Translations under genes and position numbers: made by a program
Assembly: GCA_041917855.1 (NCBI GenBank)
Contig: JAYRWT010000044.1
Location: 1-64,000, forward strand
From: CALBLZ01 sp041917855
GTDB lineage: Bacteria; Patescibacteriota; UBA1384; CAILIB01
Reading direction: 5' to 3'
Length of the DNA: 64,000 bases
Shown: one piece after another, positions 16,614 to 25,085 of the stretch
How the letters are laid out: every line of letters begins with the position of its first letter
How positions within the stretch are numbered: the first letter of the stretch is position 1
The notes under the pieces: generated by a model
Databases searched by the model: none
The model's input: the letters and a program-made list of their open reading frames with translations, nothing else
Told to the model about the DNA's origin: nothing

Positions 16614-17095
16614 TTAGTCTCCTTTACAAGGGTAATAACCTGCTGCTTCTTTTCAGCGCTAGCCAGTGGCTGCTGTAGTACTTTTTCTGTAGCTACAACC
16701 ACCATCTCAGCAAGCTCTTGTTTAAGCTCGCTGCGAAGCCGTTCACGTTCCTCAGCAAGTTCGGCACGGGCACCAGCTAGTACGCCATCTGCTTTCTTTT
16801 TCGCGTCGTCGGTTAATTGTTGCCCAAGTTCTTTGGCCTGAGCGCGGGTTTCATCAACGAGCGCCTTTGCCTTGGTGCGTGCATCGGCAATAAGCTCGTC
16901 CTGCTTGGCCTCCGCCTCGGCAAGAGCGTGCTTCATCTTTTCCGCATTGCTCAGTCCACTCTCAATTTCCGCTTTGCGTGTGTCGAGTAGATTAATCAGT
17001 GGCTTATGCAGTAGCTTACGCAATATAAGGAAGAGCACGACAAAATTGACGAGCTGAAAGAGAAAATACTTAAGATCTATGCCGAGCGCTTCCAT
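16610..17095 (-). CDS. atpF: ATP synthase b subunit
   Basis: A 161-residue protein. One N-terminal membrane helix (residues 8-26, KYFLFQLVNFVVLFLILRKL) then a long charged coiled-coil rich in Ala, Glu and Lys, the peripheral stalk. Typical length. It holds F1 against the a/c motor and contacts delta. The coding order (a, c, b, delta, alpha, gamma, beta, epsilon) is the canonical one. Confidence 0.95.
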   Translation of the reverse strand: MEALGIDLKYFLFQLVNFVVLFLILRKLLHKPLINLLDTRKAEIESGLSNAEKMKHALAEAEAKQDELIADARTKAKALVDETRAQAKELGQQLTDDAKKKADGVLAGARAELAEERERLRSELKQELAEMVVVATEKVLQQPLASAEKKQQVITLVKETK

Positions 17096-17113
17096 AAAGG
17101 AGTAAAACTACGC

Positions 17114-17341
17114 TTATACGAACTTTACAATCAGGGCGATAACCAGGGCAAAGATGGCGATAGACTCAACAAAGGCCACACCAAGTACCATAGTGGTACG
17201 TACAGCGCCTTCTGTTTCCGGGTTGCGGCCAATTGACTCAAGCGCCTTGGTAACAATCATACCCATAGCAATAGCTGGGGCAATGGTACCGAGCGCAATG
17301 GTTGCGCCAGTAACAATGGCGTTAATAATCTCTGGGGACAT
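17114..17341 (-). CDS. atpE: ATP synthase c subunit
   Basis: A 75-residue hairpin of two membrane helices joined by a polar ESIGRNPE loop. The ion-binding carboxylate is the Glu in FVESIAIF of helix two. Compared with sodium-binding c subunits (Ilyobacter-type), the helix-one Gln is replaced by Met and the helix-two Tyr by Phe, while Glu-Ser is kept. This suggests proton use but does not prove it. Multiple copies form the rotor ring in the membrane. Confidence 0.96.
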   Translation of the reverse strand: MSPEIINAIVTGATIALGTIAPAIAMGMIVTKALESIGRNPETEGAVRTTMVLGVAFVESIAIFALVIALIVKFV

Positions 17342-17395
17342 AAGCTCTCCAAATTACTTTTAGTTTGTATACTTATTCTTGGTACTACTGCTGAT

Positions 17396-18154
17396 CTAGT
17401 GGCTGTCACTTACTGCAACAGATGTCAGCACTATTACCAAGAAACAGAACACAAATGCCTGAATTGCTCCTACAAACATCTCCAACATAAAGAAGGGGAT
17501 AGGAAGAATAGGAATAAAAGGTACAAAGCCTATGGTAAGAAAGAAAATAACCGTCACGAGTACTTTACCAGCAAAAATGTTGCCGAACAGACGAAAACTA
17601 TAGCTGAGCGTACGGGTAAGTTCTGAAATAAACTCCAAGATGCCAATGAAGAATTGGATAGGTCCAGAGAAGTTAAAAAACTTACTGATATATTTTTTTG
17701 CCCCTACATACTTCATACCGAGGTATTGTACGTAGCCCACAGCAAGCACAGCCATTACCAGCACAATATTTAAATCGGTAGATGGAGGGCGCAGAAAAGA
17801 AACAATATGGTGCTCACCCTCAGTTGCGGCATGGGTGAGGCCAACCGTGGCATTACCTGGCAGTACGCCCGTCCAGTTAGATAGTAGAATAAAGAAAAAT
17901 AGTGTCATCACAAAGGGCATCATCTCGCGCACAACTCGCGGGTTACCAATCACGTTGTCGGCAGTATCTAGAAAGTAGGCGTAGATCATCTCTAAACTGC
18001 CCTGTAGGCGACCAGGCACCGTGCTTAGTTTTTTGCGTAGCACAATGGCAAGGACGATTAAAACGGCCATAACAAGCCATGTAGTAAGGATGGCATTGCT
18101 GACCGGTAGCCCAAAAAAAGAAAAGAGCTTTTCAGCTGCTAAAGATACATGCAT
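17396..18154 (-). CDS. atpB: ATP synthase a subunit
   Basis: A 252-residue protein with six to seven membrane helices. The essential arginine is in LSYSFRLFGNIFAGKVLV, the family hallmark. It forms the half-channels for ions at the c ring. First gene of the operon; the promoter should lie in 18155-18319, where TACGCT eight bases from the ATG may be a -10. The start is followed by MHVSLAAEKLF, consistent with short N-termini of this family. Confidence 0.96.
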   Translation of the reverse strand: MHVSLAAEKLFSFFGLPVSNAILTTWLVMAVLIVLAIVLRKKLSTVPGRLQGSLEMIYAYFLDTADNVIGNPRVVREMMPFVMTLFFFILLSNWTGVLPGNATVGLTHAATEGEHHIVSFLRPPSTDLNIVLVMAVLAVGYVQYLGMKYVGAKKYISKFFNFSGPIQFFIGILEFISELTRTLSYSFRLFGNIFAGKVLVTVIFFLTIGFVPFIPILPIPFFMLEMFVGAIQAFVFCFLVIVLTSVAVSDSH

Positions 18155-18283
18155 ACGAGGGCAGCGTAACAGAAAGGTCTGAAGTAATAAAGATGGTAAA
18201 TTTTTGAAATGGCTTGTTGCAATGGCGATGCATGTAAAGCATTCTTTCCATACCAGATACTATTTGCTACGCTAACTTTACAT

Positions 18284-18295
18284 GACGCATGCGTC
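18284..18295. promoter_or_regulatory. Perfect 12-base palindrome upstream of RND gene
   Basis: GACGCATGCGTC is a perfect palindrome in the divergent region between atpB and the RND transporter, about 25 bases before the RND ATG. It could be an operator. No regulator is known. Confidence 0.35.
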
Positions 18296-18319
18296 TTACT
18301 TTGTATCTAACAATCCTCA

Positions 18320-21300
18320 ATGTCTGAAATGTCTGAGCGCGAAACCAACGGGATGGTGCAGCCAGTGGGCTGGAATGCAAAACTGGTAGATTGGTTCATT
18401 AAGAATACGCAATTTGCCGTACTACTCTTTATCTGCGTGGTTGTTGGCGGAGTTGCCTCTCTTGCATCGCTGCGCTCAGAAGGGTTTCCATCTCCTTCAA
18501 TTAATGTAGCCATTATTAGCACGGTGTATCGCGGCGCAAGCTCACAAGAGGTAGAAGCGCAGATTGTTAAGCCAATTGAGGCTGCAATTAGTGGTATTGC
18601 CGGTGTGAACGAGGTTTCATCTACGGCAGCCGGTAGTTTTGGTCTGGTATCTGCCAATTTTGATGCAAGTTCAGATTTTAAGGCAGGCCTCTCTGAGCTA
18701 CGTAGCAAAGTACAAAATGTTGATTTGCCTAAGGACGCTGATAAACCAGAAATTAGCGTGCCTAGCTTTGGGGGCAACATTTCTTTATACGCAATTACAG
18801 GTTCAGTTGAGCCAGCCAAGCTGCGTTCCTTCGGTGAGCAAATTCGTCTCGATCTAGAAGCGCTTGATGGTGTAAAAGACTTTAAACTCGCTTCAGAGGT
18901 TAAAGACAAAGTAGACATCTCCTTTAAATCAGGAGAGGCACAGCGTTTAGGAATTACTGCCCAAGATGTGCAGCAGGCGCTACAGGCAAATAATGTAACT
19001 ATTCCGGCTGGTTCGCTCACTATCGATGGAGCCCAAGCAAGTGTAGTAACCCTGGGGAGCGTTACTAACGTTGATCAGCTAGGAGCTATTACTATCAAGG
19101 CTGCCAACGACAGGGCGGTAAAATTGGCAGATATTGCCACCATTACACCTGGCTACGATTACACAACGCTGTCACGCACCGTTGGCTACAAGGACAAGAG
19201 CGACACAGATGGCAAGCTTACCCAGCGTCAGGCGCTTGTCTACCAGCTGACCTTTGCTGAAAAAGCCAGCGTACTCTCTGTAGATGCAGAGGTGCAGAAG
19301 GTTCTCGATCAAAACCGCGAGGAGATTCGTAAGGCGGGTGGTGACTTGGTGGTGCTTTCAGATGTAGCCGAATCTATCCGACAACAAGTTTCAGAAATTG
19401 AAGGCGGTGCAATCGGTGAGCCAATCGGCGATGGTCCGCTCAAGAATCTTGGGTATATTCTGGGTGGTATTTGGCTGATCGTACTCGGTATGCTGCTCTT
19501 TGTAAGTTGGCGCGCTGCGCTTATTTCTGCGCTGGCCGTACCCCTTTCACTGCTCATTACCTTCTTGGCGCTGCAGCTGCAAGGAGTGAGCTTAAACACT
19601 CTCACCCTCTTTTCCATGGTGCTCGTGCTAGGTCTGGTAGTTGACCCAGCCATTGTGGTACTCGAGGCTATTCAGCGCGAACTTGATCTTGGAAAGCGTG
19701 GACGTAATGCCGTGATTGCTGCGATGAATAGCGTTGGGCTTGGTGTATTCATGGCTGTATTCACGAGTGTCATAGTATTTGTGCCGTTTGGTGTAGTGAG
19801 CGGTATATTTGGCCAAATTATTCGCTACATTCCAATCACAATTATCCCAGCTTTGGTTGCTTCATACATTGTTCCGGTGCTCTTTCTTACCTTCTTGGCT
19901 CAGAAGTACCTGCGCCCGGCCAAGCAAGCACATGATGATGAGGAAATTGGTAACCTCTGGAAGTCTAGCCAATGGATTGTGCGCGCCAACATGGGTATTG
20001 CAAAGCGTCGCTGGCTTCAGTGGGTAATTGTCGTACTCGGTGTCACGTTACCTCTTGGTGTAACGGGCGCACTATTTGCTACTGGTAAAATTTCACCTGT
20101 ACAGTTTTCTGCGGCTCCAGATTCGGAGCTACTCGAAGTAACACTAGAGTACCCACGCACACTGGCTACATCAGAAAAAGAAGCCCTGGTTGCCAAGGCT
20201 GAGTCTCTGCTTGTGAATGAAACCTACATTCAGCGTTACTACCCGCTCATTCAGCAAGAGAGTTCTATTTCACTCAGTGCACAGCTGCTACCTCGTGATC
20301 AGCGTACAGAGGATAGCCCAGAGCTAGCAAAACAGCTCGATGCGGAGCTAAAGGCAGCCTTGCAAAAGCCAGAAAAAGAAATCTTTATCTCTGCCAAGTC
20401 GAGCGGGGTTGGCACACCAGAATCTGCATTTCCAGTTTCGGTAAATATTTACGGAGATAACCTTGATAACCTCAAGAAAGCAGCCATTGCAACTGGAAAT
20501 CTACTTCGTGAACAGCCAAAGGTAACTCGTGTAGAGGACGGCTTTACAGGTGCACGTAACCCACAGGTAGAAGTTACTCTCGATCGAGCCAAGCTAAATA
20601 GTTTGGGAATCTCGGCGGTACAGGTTGCAGGAGCGCTAGCTGGCCAGATGAGCAGTCCAGCGGTAACAAAGTTTGAGCAAGAGATTGATGGCGCAGTTCG
20701 TACCACCGAAGTACTACTGAGCAATGCTGACAAACCAACCACCGTAGAGCAGATTTCGAGTGTGGCAGTTGGTTTTGGCGCACGTGGTCCAATCTTAGTA
20801 AAAGATGTAGCTAGTGTTAAGGAGTCTGACGGCTTCTCTGGCATACAGCGCTTGAATGGCAGTCGCTTTGTAACAGTTGGTGCTAAAGTTGCTGATCCCC
20901 TTAAAGATGCTGCTGAACCACAAGCAAAAATTAAAGAGTTCTGGTCGAAGGAGCGTTTAGCTGAGTACGGTCTGCGTGAAGATGCACTGCAGAGCCGCGG
21001 TAATAATGACGAGTTTGTCAAAAGCTTTAAGGATCTTTTCCTTGCCCTAGGTATTGCAATTGTGTTGCTCTATATTTCACTGGTACTCTTCCTCAAGAGT
21101 TTCTGGCAACCTTTCATTATTCTCTTTGCGGTGCCACTTACCTTCCTAGGTGTATTCCCAGCATTGACTCTAGTTGGTGGACAGTTTGGCTTCCTTGAGA
21201 TTCTAGGTATTATTACGCTCTCCGGTATTGTGGTGAACGTTGGTATCTTCCTGATCGATCTGGCAAACCAAAAGAAACGCGCTGGCATGGACTATCGTCA

Positions 21301-21565
21301 GGCAATTGCAGAAGCATCAGGTATCCGCTTTAGGCCAATCTTTTTGACCAAAGTTACAACGCTGGCTGGTCTTGTACCGCTCATGGTGCTTAGTCCTTTC
21401 TGGCGTAGTCTTGCTCTTGTTGTTGTTTCAGGCGTGTTGGTAAGTGGATTCTTGTCACTCTTCACTACTCCTGTGTTATACAACTGGCTTGAGCAAGTTG
21501 AGAGATTCTTTGACCGCGTTCGGGGGCGTGTTAGCGCAGGGTATAAACGCATGCGCGGCCGCTAA
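18320..21565 (+). CDS. RND-superfamily transporter (AcrB-like)
   Basis: A 1081-residue protein with the AcrB layout: helix 1 (residues 33-53), a large loop with YRGASSQEVEAQIVKPIEAAI and PSFGG-like segments, helices 2-7, a second large loop, then helices 8-12. In helix 4, VLGLVVDPAIVVLEAI keeps the first of the two proton-relay Asp residues, but the second is Pro. In helix 10, GIVVNVGIFLID has Asn where AcrB has its key Lys. No membrane-fusion protein or outer-membrane channel gene is next to it, so in a monoderm it may act alone on membrane or cell-wall lipids. Terminator follows at 21583. Confidence 0.9.
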   Translation: MSEMSERETNGMVQPVGWNAKLVDWFIKNTQFAVLLFICVVVGGVASLASLRSEGFPSPSINVAIISTVYRGASSQEVEAQIVKPIEAAISGIAGVNEVSSTAAGSFGLVSANFDASSDFKAGLSELRSKVQNVDLPKDADKPEISVPSFGGNISLYAITGSVEPAKLRSFGEQIRLDLEALDGVKDFKLASEVKDKVDISFKSGEAQRLGITAQDVQQALQANNVTIPAGSLTIDGAQASVVTLGSVTNVDQLGAITIKAANDRAVKLADIATITPGYDYTTLSRTVGYKDKSDTDGKLTQRQALVYQLTFAEKASVLSVDAEVQKVLDQNREEIRKAGGDLVVLSDVAESIRQQVSEIEGGAIGEPIGDGPLKNLGYILGGIWLIVLGMLLFVSWRAALISALAVPLSLLITFLALQLQGVSLNTLTLFSMVLVLGLVVDPAIVVLEAIQRELDLGKRGRNAVIAAMNSVGLGVFMAVFTSVIVFVPFGVVSGIFGQIIRYIPITIIPALVASYIVPVLFLTFLAQKYLRPAKQAHDDEEIGNLWKSSQWIVRANMGIAKRRWLQWVIVVLGVTLPLGVTGALFATGKISPVQFSAAPDSELLEVTLEYPRTLATSEKEALVAKAESLLVNETYIQRYYPLIQQESSISLSAQLLPRDQRTEDSPELAKQLDAELKAALQKPEKEIFISAKSSGVGTPESAFPVSVNIYGDNLDNLKKAAIATGNLLREQPKVTRVEDGFTGARNPQVEVTLDRAKLNSLGISAVQVAGALAGQMSSPAVTKFEQEIDGAVRTTEVLLSNADKPTTVEQISSVAVGFGARGPILVKDVASVKESDGFSGIQRLNGSRFVTVGAKVADPLKDAAEPQAKIKEFWSKERLAEYGLREDALQSRGNNDEFVKSFKDLFLALGIAIVLLYISLVLFLKSFWQPFIILFAVPLTFLGVFPALTLVGGQFGFLEILGIITLSGIVVNVGIFLIDLANQKKRAGMDYRQAIAEASGIRFRPIFLTKVTTLAGLVPLMVLSPFWRSLALVVVSGVLVSGFLSLFTTPVLYNWLEQVERFFDRVRGRVSAGYKRMRGR

Positions 21566-21582
21566 GCACGCTAGATAGAAAG

Positions 21583-21611
21583 AAAACTGGCCCTAGATTG
21601 GGGCCGGTTTT
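21583..21611. terminator. Bidirectional terminator between RND and HxlR genes
   Basis: AAAACTGGCCC at 21583-21593 pairs with GGGCCGGTTTT at 21601-21611. It works for the + strand RND gene and lies at the 3' end of the converging HxlR gene. Confidence 0.8.
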
Positions 21612-21921
21612 ACTTTTTGGCGATTGACTCCGCCCACTCACCCAGATCCGCAATAATCCCCTTAAGGGCGATGCCCTGCGGTGTGAGTGAGTACTCCACT
21701 TGAGGAGGGGATGTTGGTACCACCGTCTTTTTTAGTAGCTTATGCTCTACTAAATCTTTCAAGCGCAGCGACAGGGCACGCGGGTTTATGCCGTCTACGG
21801 CATGTAAGAGTTCGTTAAAACCGCGTGGTCGTGTGCATAGCTGGTGAATGATGAGTAGGGTCCACTTGCTACCAATCAGCTGTGTTGCTTTCTGGATTCC
21901 ACAGGTATCTTCAAAACTCAT
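21610..21921 (-). CDS. HxlR-family transcriptional regulator
   Basis: A 103-residue winged-helix protein: CGIQKATQLIGSKWTLLIIHQL (HxlR opening with the conserved Cys and GGKW-like segment), RPRGFNELLHAVDGINPRALSLRLKDL (recognition helix) and VEYSLTPQGIAL wing. HxlR proteins are dimeric regulators, often sensing reactive aldehydes, quinones or oxidants by the N-terminal Cys. It is divergent from a SnoaL-like gene and an FMN-dependent reductase gene, so it probably controls both through the shared intergenic region that holds an ACTAT-N2-ATAGT inverted repeat. Confidence 0.9.
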   Translation of the reverse strand: MSFEDTCGIQKATQLIGSKWTLLIIHQLCTRPRGFNELLHAVDGINPRALSLRLKDLVEHKLLKKTVVPTSPPQVEYSLTPQGIALKGIIADLGEWAESIAKK

Positions 21922-21930
21922 GAGAAACGC

Positions 21931-21959
21931 TTGACACTATAAATAGTATAGTTAATAAT
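21931..21959 (+). promoter_or_regulatory. Promoter of SnoaL-like and FMN-reductase genes with operator candidate
   Basis: A consensus -35 TTGACA at 21931-21936, a 17-base spacer and AATAAT at 21954-21959 (one mismatch to TATAAT). The inverted repeat ACTAT-AA-ATAGT at 21936-21947 overlaps the -35/spacer and would be a natural HxlR operator. On the minus strand TATACT at about 21946 may serve the regulator itself. Confidence 0.65.
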
Positions 21960-21990
21960 TATTTTATATTAATAGCATAAAGTGATCCAC

Positions 21991-22347
21991 ATGACCACTG
22001 AGGAAATAGTAGGGAAGTTAGTTGAATACATCAAGCGCGGTGAAAATGTTAAAGCAGAGGAAGAGCTTTACGCAGATTCGGTTGTGTCGTTTGAGCAGGA
22101 TGGTAGGTCTGCACACGGTAAAGAGGCAGTAATTGCTAAAACCAAGGCAGCAGTCGAGTACATTGAAGAGTTCCACTCCGTAGACGTCAGCAAGGCTTGG
22201 ATTGGTGATAATAATTTTCTCCTCGAGATTACCATGGATGTTACCCCAAAGGGCGGCGAACGAGTTACAATGACAGAGCTAGGCTTTTACAAGCTAACTG
22301 ATGGTCTGGTAACAGAAGAGTACTTCTTTATGCAGCCAGCATTCTAG
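21991..22347 (+). CDS. SnoaL-like (NTF2-fold) protein
   Basis: A 118-residue protein from ATG at 21991; a GTG at 21982 is also possible. The sequence pattern (LVEYIKRGENVKAEEELYADSVVSFEQDG, then HGKEAVIAKTKAA, and a final FYKLTDGLVTEEYFFMQ) matches the SnoaL-like branch of the NTF2 fold: helix, D-x-V-x-F, G-x-x-A-I. No catalytic assignment. It is the first gene of a two-gene operon with the reductase, 7 bases ahead of it. Confidence 0.75.
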   Translation: MTTEEIVGKLVEYIKRGENVKAEEELYADSVVSFEQDGRSAHGKEAVIAKTKAAVEYIEEFHSVDVSKAWIGDNNFLLEITMDVTPKGGERVTMTELGFYKLTDGLVTEEYFFMQPAF

Positions 22348-22354
22348 GAGGAGT

Positions 22355-22918
22355 ATGCGGATTGGAATTATTCTGGGTAGCGTTAGAGAAAAACGCTCAG
22401 GGGAGCGCGTGGCTCGTTGGGCAGAGCGCAAGCTTGCCGAGATACATGGGGTAGAGCCGGTACTGCTTGACCTTAAGGAGTTTGATCTGCCGTTTTATAG
22501 CGAGGCTCTGAACCCTAATGATATTGAGACTTACAGCACAGATTCTGCCAACCGCTGGGCAGCGGCTGTGGCCGGAGTAGATGGCTTTTTAATCTTGGTT
22601 GCCGAGTACAACCATGGCTACACAGGTGTACTAAAAAACGCATTAGACTACCTATATAAGGAGTGGAATGGTAAGCCAGCCGCTATGCTTAGCTACTCAA
22701 GTGGTATGATGGGCGGCGCGCGGGCTGTAGAGCAATTGCGGCCGACGCTTTCACATCTAAAACTGGTTGCGCTGCCCGAGGTGCTACACCTTGGAAAAGT
22801 TACAGAGGTCCTAAATGAAGCAGGTGAGGTACAATCCGGGCCCTTTGATGAGATTTTAAGCAAGCAACTAGTCGAGTTAGTTAGGTGGACTAAGCTACTT
22901 AGGGAACAAAACAGCTAG
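22355..22918 (+). CDS. NADPH-dependent FMN reductase
   Basis: A 187-residue flavodoxin-like protein. The phosphate-binding loop GSVREKRSGERVARW at residues 8-22 and VAEYNHGYTGVLKNALDYLY near residue 87-105 are the two family signatures (NADPH_dep_FMN_red). It reduces quinones, azo compounds or free FMN with NAD(P)H. The site AGGAGGA overlaps the upstream stop and sits seven bases before the ATG. Under likely HxlR control, fitting a quinone or electrophile response. Confidence 0.9.
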   Translation: MRIGIILGSVREKRSGERVARWAERKLAEIHGVEPVLLDLKEFDLPFYSEALNPNDIETYSTDSANRWAAAVAGVDGFLILVAEYNHGYTGVLKNALDYLYKEWNGKPAAMLSYSSGMMGGARAVEQLRPTLSHLKLVALPEVLHLGKVTEVLNEAGEVQSGPFDEILSKQLVELVRWTKLLREQNS

Positions 22919-22924
22919 ACTATA

Positions 22925-22950
22925 GACCGGCACCCAGGTGCCGGTCTTCT
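22925..22950 (+). terminator. Terminator after FMN reductase
   Basis: GACCGGCACC / GGTGCCGGTC perfect 10-base stem followed by TTCT. It precedes the leaderless promoter of the permease gene. Confidence 0.8.
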
Positions 22951-22960
22951 CGTACTGGTA

Positions 22961-22966
22961 TAGAAT
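22961..22966 (+). promoter_or_regulatory. -10 box for leaderless lactate permease gene
   Basis: TAGAAT ends exactly six bases before the ATG at 22973. No Shine-Dalgarno sequence. Confidence 0.55.
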
Positions 22967-22972
22967 AGAGCT

Positions 22973-24478
22973 ATGTACGCACTGCTCTCACTGTTACCGG
23001 TAGCCGTTATTCTGTTTGGCCTACTATTCTTTAGGCGCCACATGCGCTTGGTTGCCCTGGCGGCTCTTGGTGTGGCAACCATACTAGCTTGGCAGATATG
23101 GCGAGTAGAGCCTGCAACCTTTAATGGCTCGGTGCTTAAAGGCATTATGACCATGATTGATATTGGTATTGTGATCTTTGGCGCACTGGTATTTCTGGAA
23201 GTCATGCGGGCAGAGCGCGTGCTATCTTCTATTGAGCACTACCTACACAGTGTTTCGAGTGATTCACGCATCCAAGTACTGTTACTTGCCTGGTTTTTTG
23301 GTGCTTTCCTGGAAGGCTCAGCAGGCTTTGGTATTCCTGCCTTAATTGTTGCCCCGTTGCTGGTAAATGTTGGGCTAAAGCCAGCTTTGGCAGTTATGCT
23401 TGCGCTCTTAGCAAATAGTGTTCCCGTAACCTTTGGCGCAGTAGGCACGCCAATCTTGGTTGGTTTAAGCGGCTTCCCAACCATGGCCATTGCTCAGCAG
23501 ACGGCGTTCATTGCTGCGCTCTTGGGGCTCGGCTTACCCACCTTGCTATTGGCAGTCCTAACAATCGGACTCAATCAGTCATGGAGGGAGTACTTTAGGG
23601 GCGGTTTGCCTTTTGCGCTTTGGAGCGGAGTAGCCTTTGTGGTTCCCTACTATTTTTCACTACTGATCGGGCCAGAATTTCCCTCGCTCTTTGGAGCAAT
23701 CATCGGCATGGTTTTGGCGATTATCCCACTAAAGTTTGGCTGGTTTGTACCGCCGCAACTGCACAGAGCAAAAAACTACGAGCCTAACGAAAATCCACTC
23801 CACCTTGGCCGAACGCTCTTTCCCTACCTGCTACTAGTGGCGCTGCTGATTGGAGGTCGCCTGATTTTGCCGCAGTTTAGTATTAGTCTGCCAGGGGACT
23901 TGCTACACCAAGTGCGCCTGTTTAACCCAGGCTTACTCCTACTGTTTGTGGCCTCACTCTACATGCTGCGCTACCGCATGCCGCGCAGTGAAGTACTACG
24001 CTTTGCCAACGATGGCTTACTGCGTCTTGGTCGCCCGGCATTAATCATTTTTTGTACTGCCACCATCATGCAAATTATGATGAACAGTGGTGTCAACACC
24101 TCAGGATTATCGAGTATGGTGGAGTATGGTTTTGATCGGCTGCAAACTGCCTGGCTGCCACTATATGCGCCATTAGTGGGGGCGCTCGGTGGCTTTGTGG
24201 CGGGAAGCACAACCCTGTCAAATGTAATTTTTGGTAGCATACAGGCGTACTCTGCTTCTGTAGTTGGCTACTCCACGGTCGCAATTTTGGCCCTACAGGT
24301 AGTTGGCGCAACGGGAGGCAATATCATGTCGCTCACCAATGTAATTGCCGCGGTTTCTACGGTTGATGCCAAGCGAGAAGAAGGTCATATTATGCTTAGC
24401 CTGGTTGCGCCAGTCGCGCTCTACTTGGGGGCAGTGCTACTGATAGGTATAGCCGTAACAGGCATACTGCCTGGATAA
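22973..24478 (+). CDS. lctP: L-lactate permease family transporter
   Basis: A 501-residue protein with about 12 hydrophobic helices. The signature GAFLEGSAGFGIPALIVAP and SVPVTFGAVGTPI are those of the LctP lactate permease family, and the C-terminal ATGGNIMSLTNVIAAVSTV is also typical. The family moves lactate (or glycolate) with protons. It is 69 bases before the FMN-binding gene, on the same strand, and may feed or drain the redox cluster downstream. Length slightly short for the family (about 530-560). Confidence 0.92.
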   Translation: MYALLSLLPVAVILFGLLFFRRHMRLVALAALGVATILAWQIWRVEPATFNGSVLKGIMTMIDIGIVIFGALVFLEVMRAERVLSSIEHYLHSVSSDSRIQVLLLAWFFGAFLEGSAGFGIPALIVAPLLVNVGLKPALAVMLALLANSVPVTFGAVGTPILVGLSGFPTMAIAQQTAFIAALLGLGLPTLLLAVLTIGLNQSWREYFRGGLPFALWSGVAFVVPYYFSLLIGPEFPSLFGAIIGMVLAIIPLKFGWFVPPQLHRAKNYEPNENPLHLGRTLFPYLLLVALLIGGRLILPQFSISLPGDLLHQVRLFNPGLLLLFVASLYMLRYRMPRSEVLRFANDGLLRLGRPALIIFCTATIMQIMMNSGVNTSGLSSMVEYGFDRLQTAWLPLYAPLVGALGGFVAGSTTLSNVIFGSIQAYSASVVGYSTVAILALQVVGATGGNIMSLTNVIAAVSTVDAKREEGHIMLSLVAPVALYLGAVLLIGIAVTGILPG

Positions 24479-24547
24479 TTGCCCCCTTTTTCATCTACAT
24501 TTCATCTCACAAAACTAGACTACGTAAGAAAACTCATAAGGAATTAC

Positions 24548-25084
24548 ATGGAGCAAAAGAAACCAAATACAACGGTAATCACGGTCGGTGTTCTAGCTCT
24601 CGTTCTAGCTATAGCCGGGGGAGTATCACTACTAAATAAGCAAGAGACTACCGAAACAGCAGATGCTGAATCTAATGACGGATCCAGGCAAACGACTGCG
24701 AGTAGCTCTGCGCAAAGCACGCCAACGAGCAGTGCTACAACTACAGCGGCCAGTACCGCTCCTGCAACTGCCTCTACGGCTGCAAACACATATAAAAACG
24801 GTACGTACTCGGCCAGTGGTACCTACAGTACTCCCGGAGGGGCGGAAAGCATAAACGTAACCTTAACCATAAAAGATGGTGTAGTTACAGACTCTAGCGT
24901 TAGCCAGTCAACGACTAACCGTGAGAGTCAGGAATTCTTTAACTCTTTTGCAGCGAGCTACAAAGGCAAAGTTGTTGGGCAAAAGCTAGAGAGCCTAAGC
25001 CTGAGTCGTGTCTCTGGCTCCTCACTCACCCCAAGAGGATTCAACAGCGCCCTGGCAAGCATTAAATCAAAAGCAAAGAGCTAG
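24548..25084 (+). CDS. Membrane-anchored FMN-binding domain protein
   Basis: 178 residues from the ATG at 24548. An upstream in-frame start at 24479 is rejected, and AAGGAA lies just before the ATG. One N-terminal membrane helix (residues 8-25), then a Ser/Thr/Ala linker and an FMN_bind domain: YKNGTYSASGTYSTPGGAESI, VTLTIKDGVVTDSSV and the C-terminal VSGSSLTPRGFNSALASIK. In this family ApbE attaches FMN to the Thr of S-G-A-(S/T)-x-T; here the motif reads SGSSLT. The apbE gene follows directly, so this is probably its substrate, facing the outside and carrying electrons. Confidence 0.85.
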   Translation: MEQKKPNTTVITVGVLALVLAIAGGVSLLNKQETTETADAESNDGSRQTTASSSAQSTPTSSATTTAASTAPATASTAANTYKNGTYSASGTYSTPGGAESINVTLTIKDGVVTDSSVSQSTTNRESQEFFNSFAASYKGKVVGQKLESLSLSRVSGSSLTPRGFNSALASIKSKAKS

Positions 25085-25085
25085 C

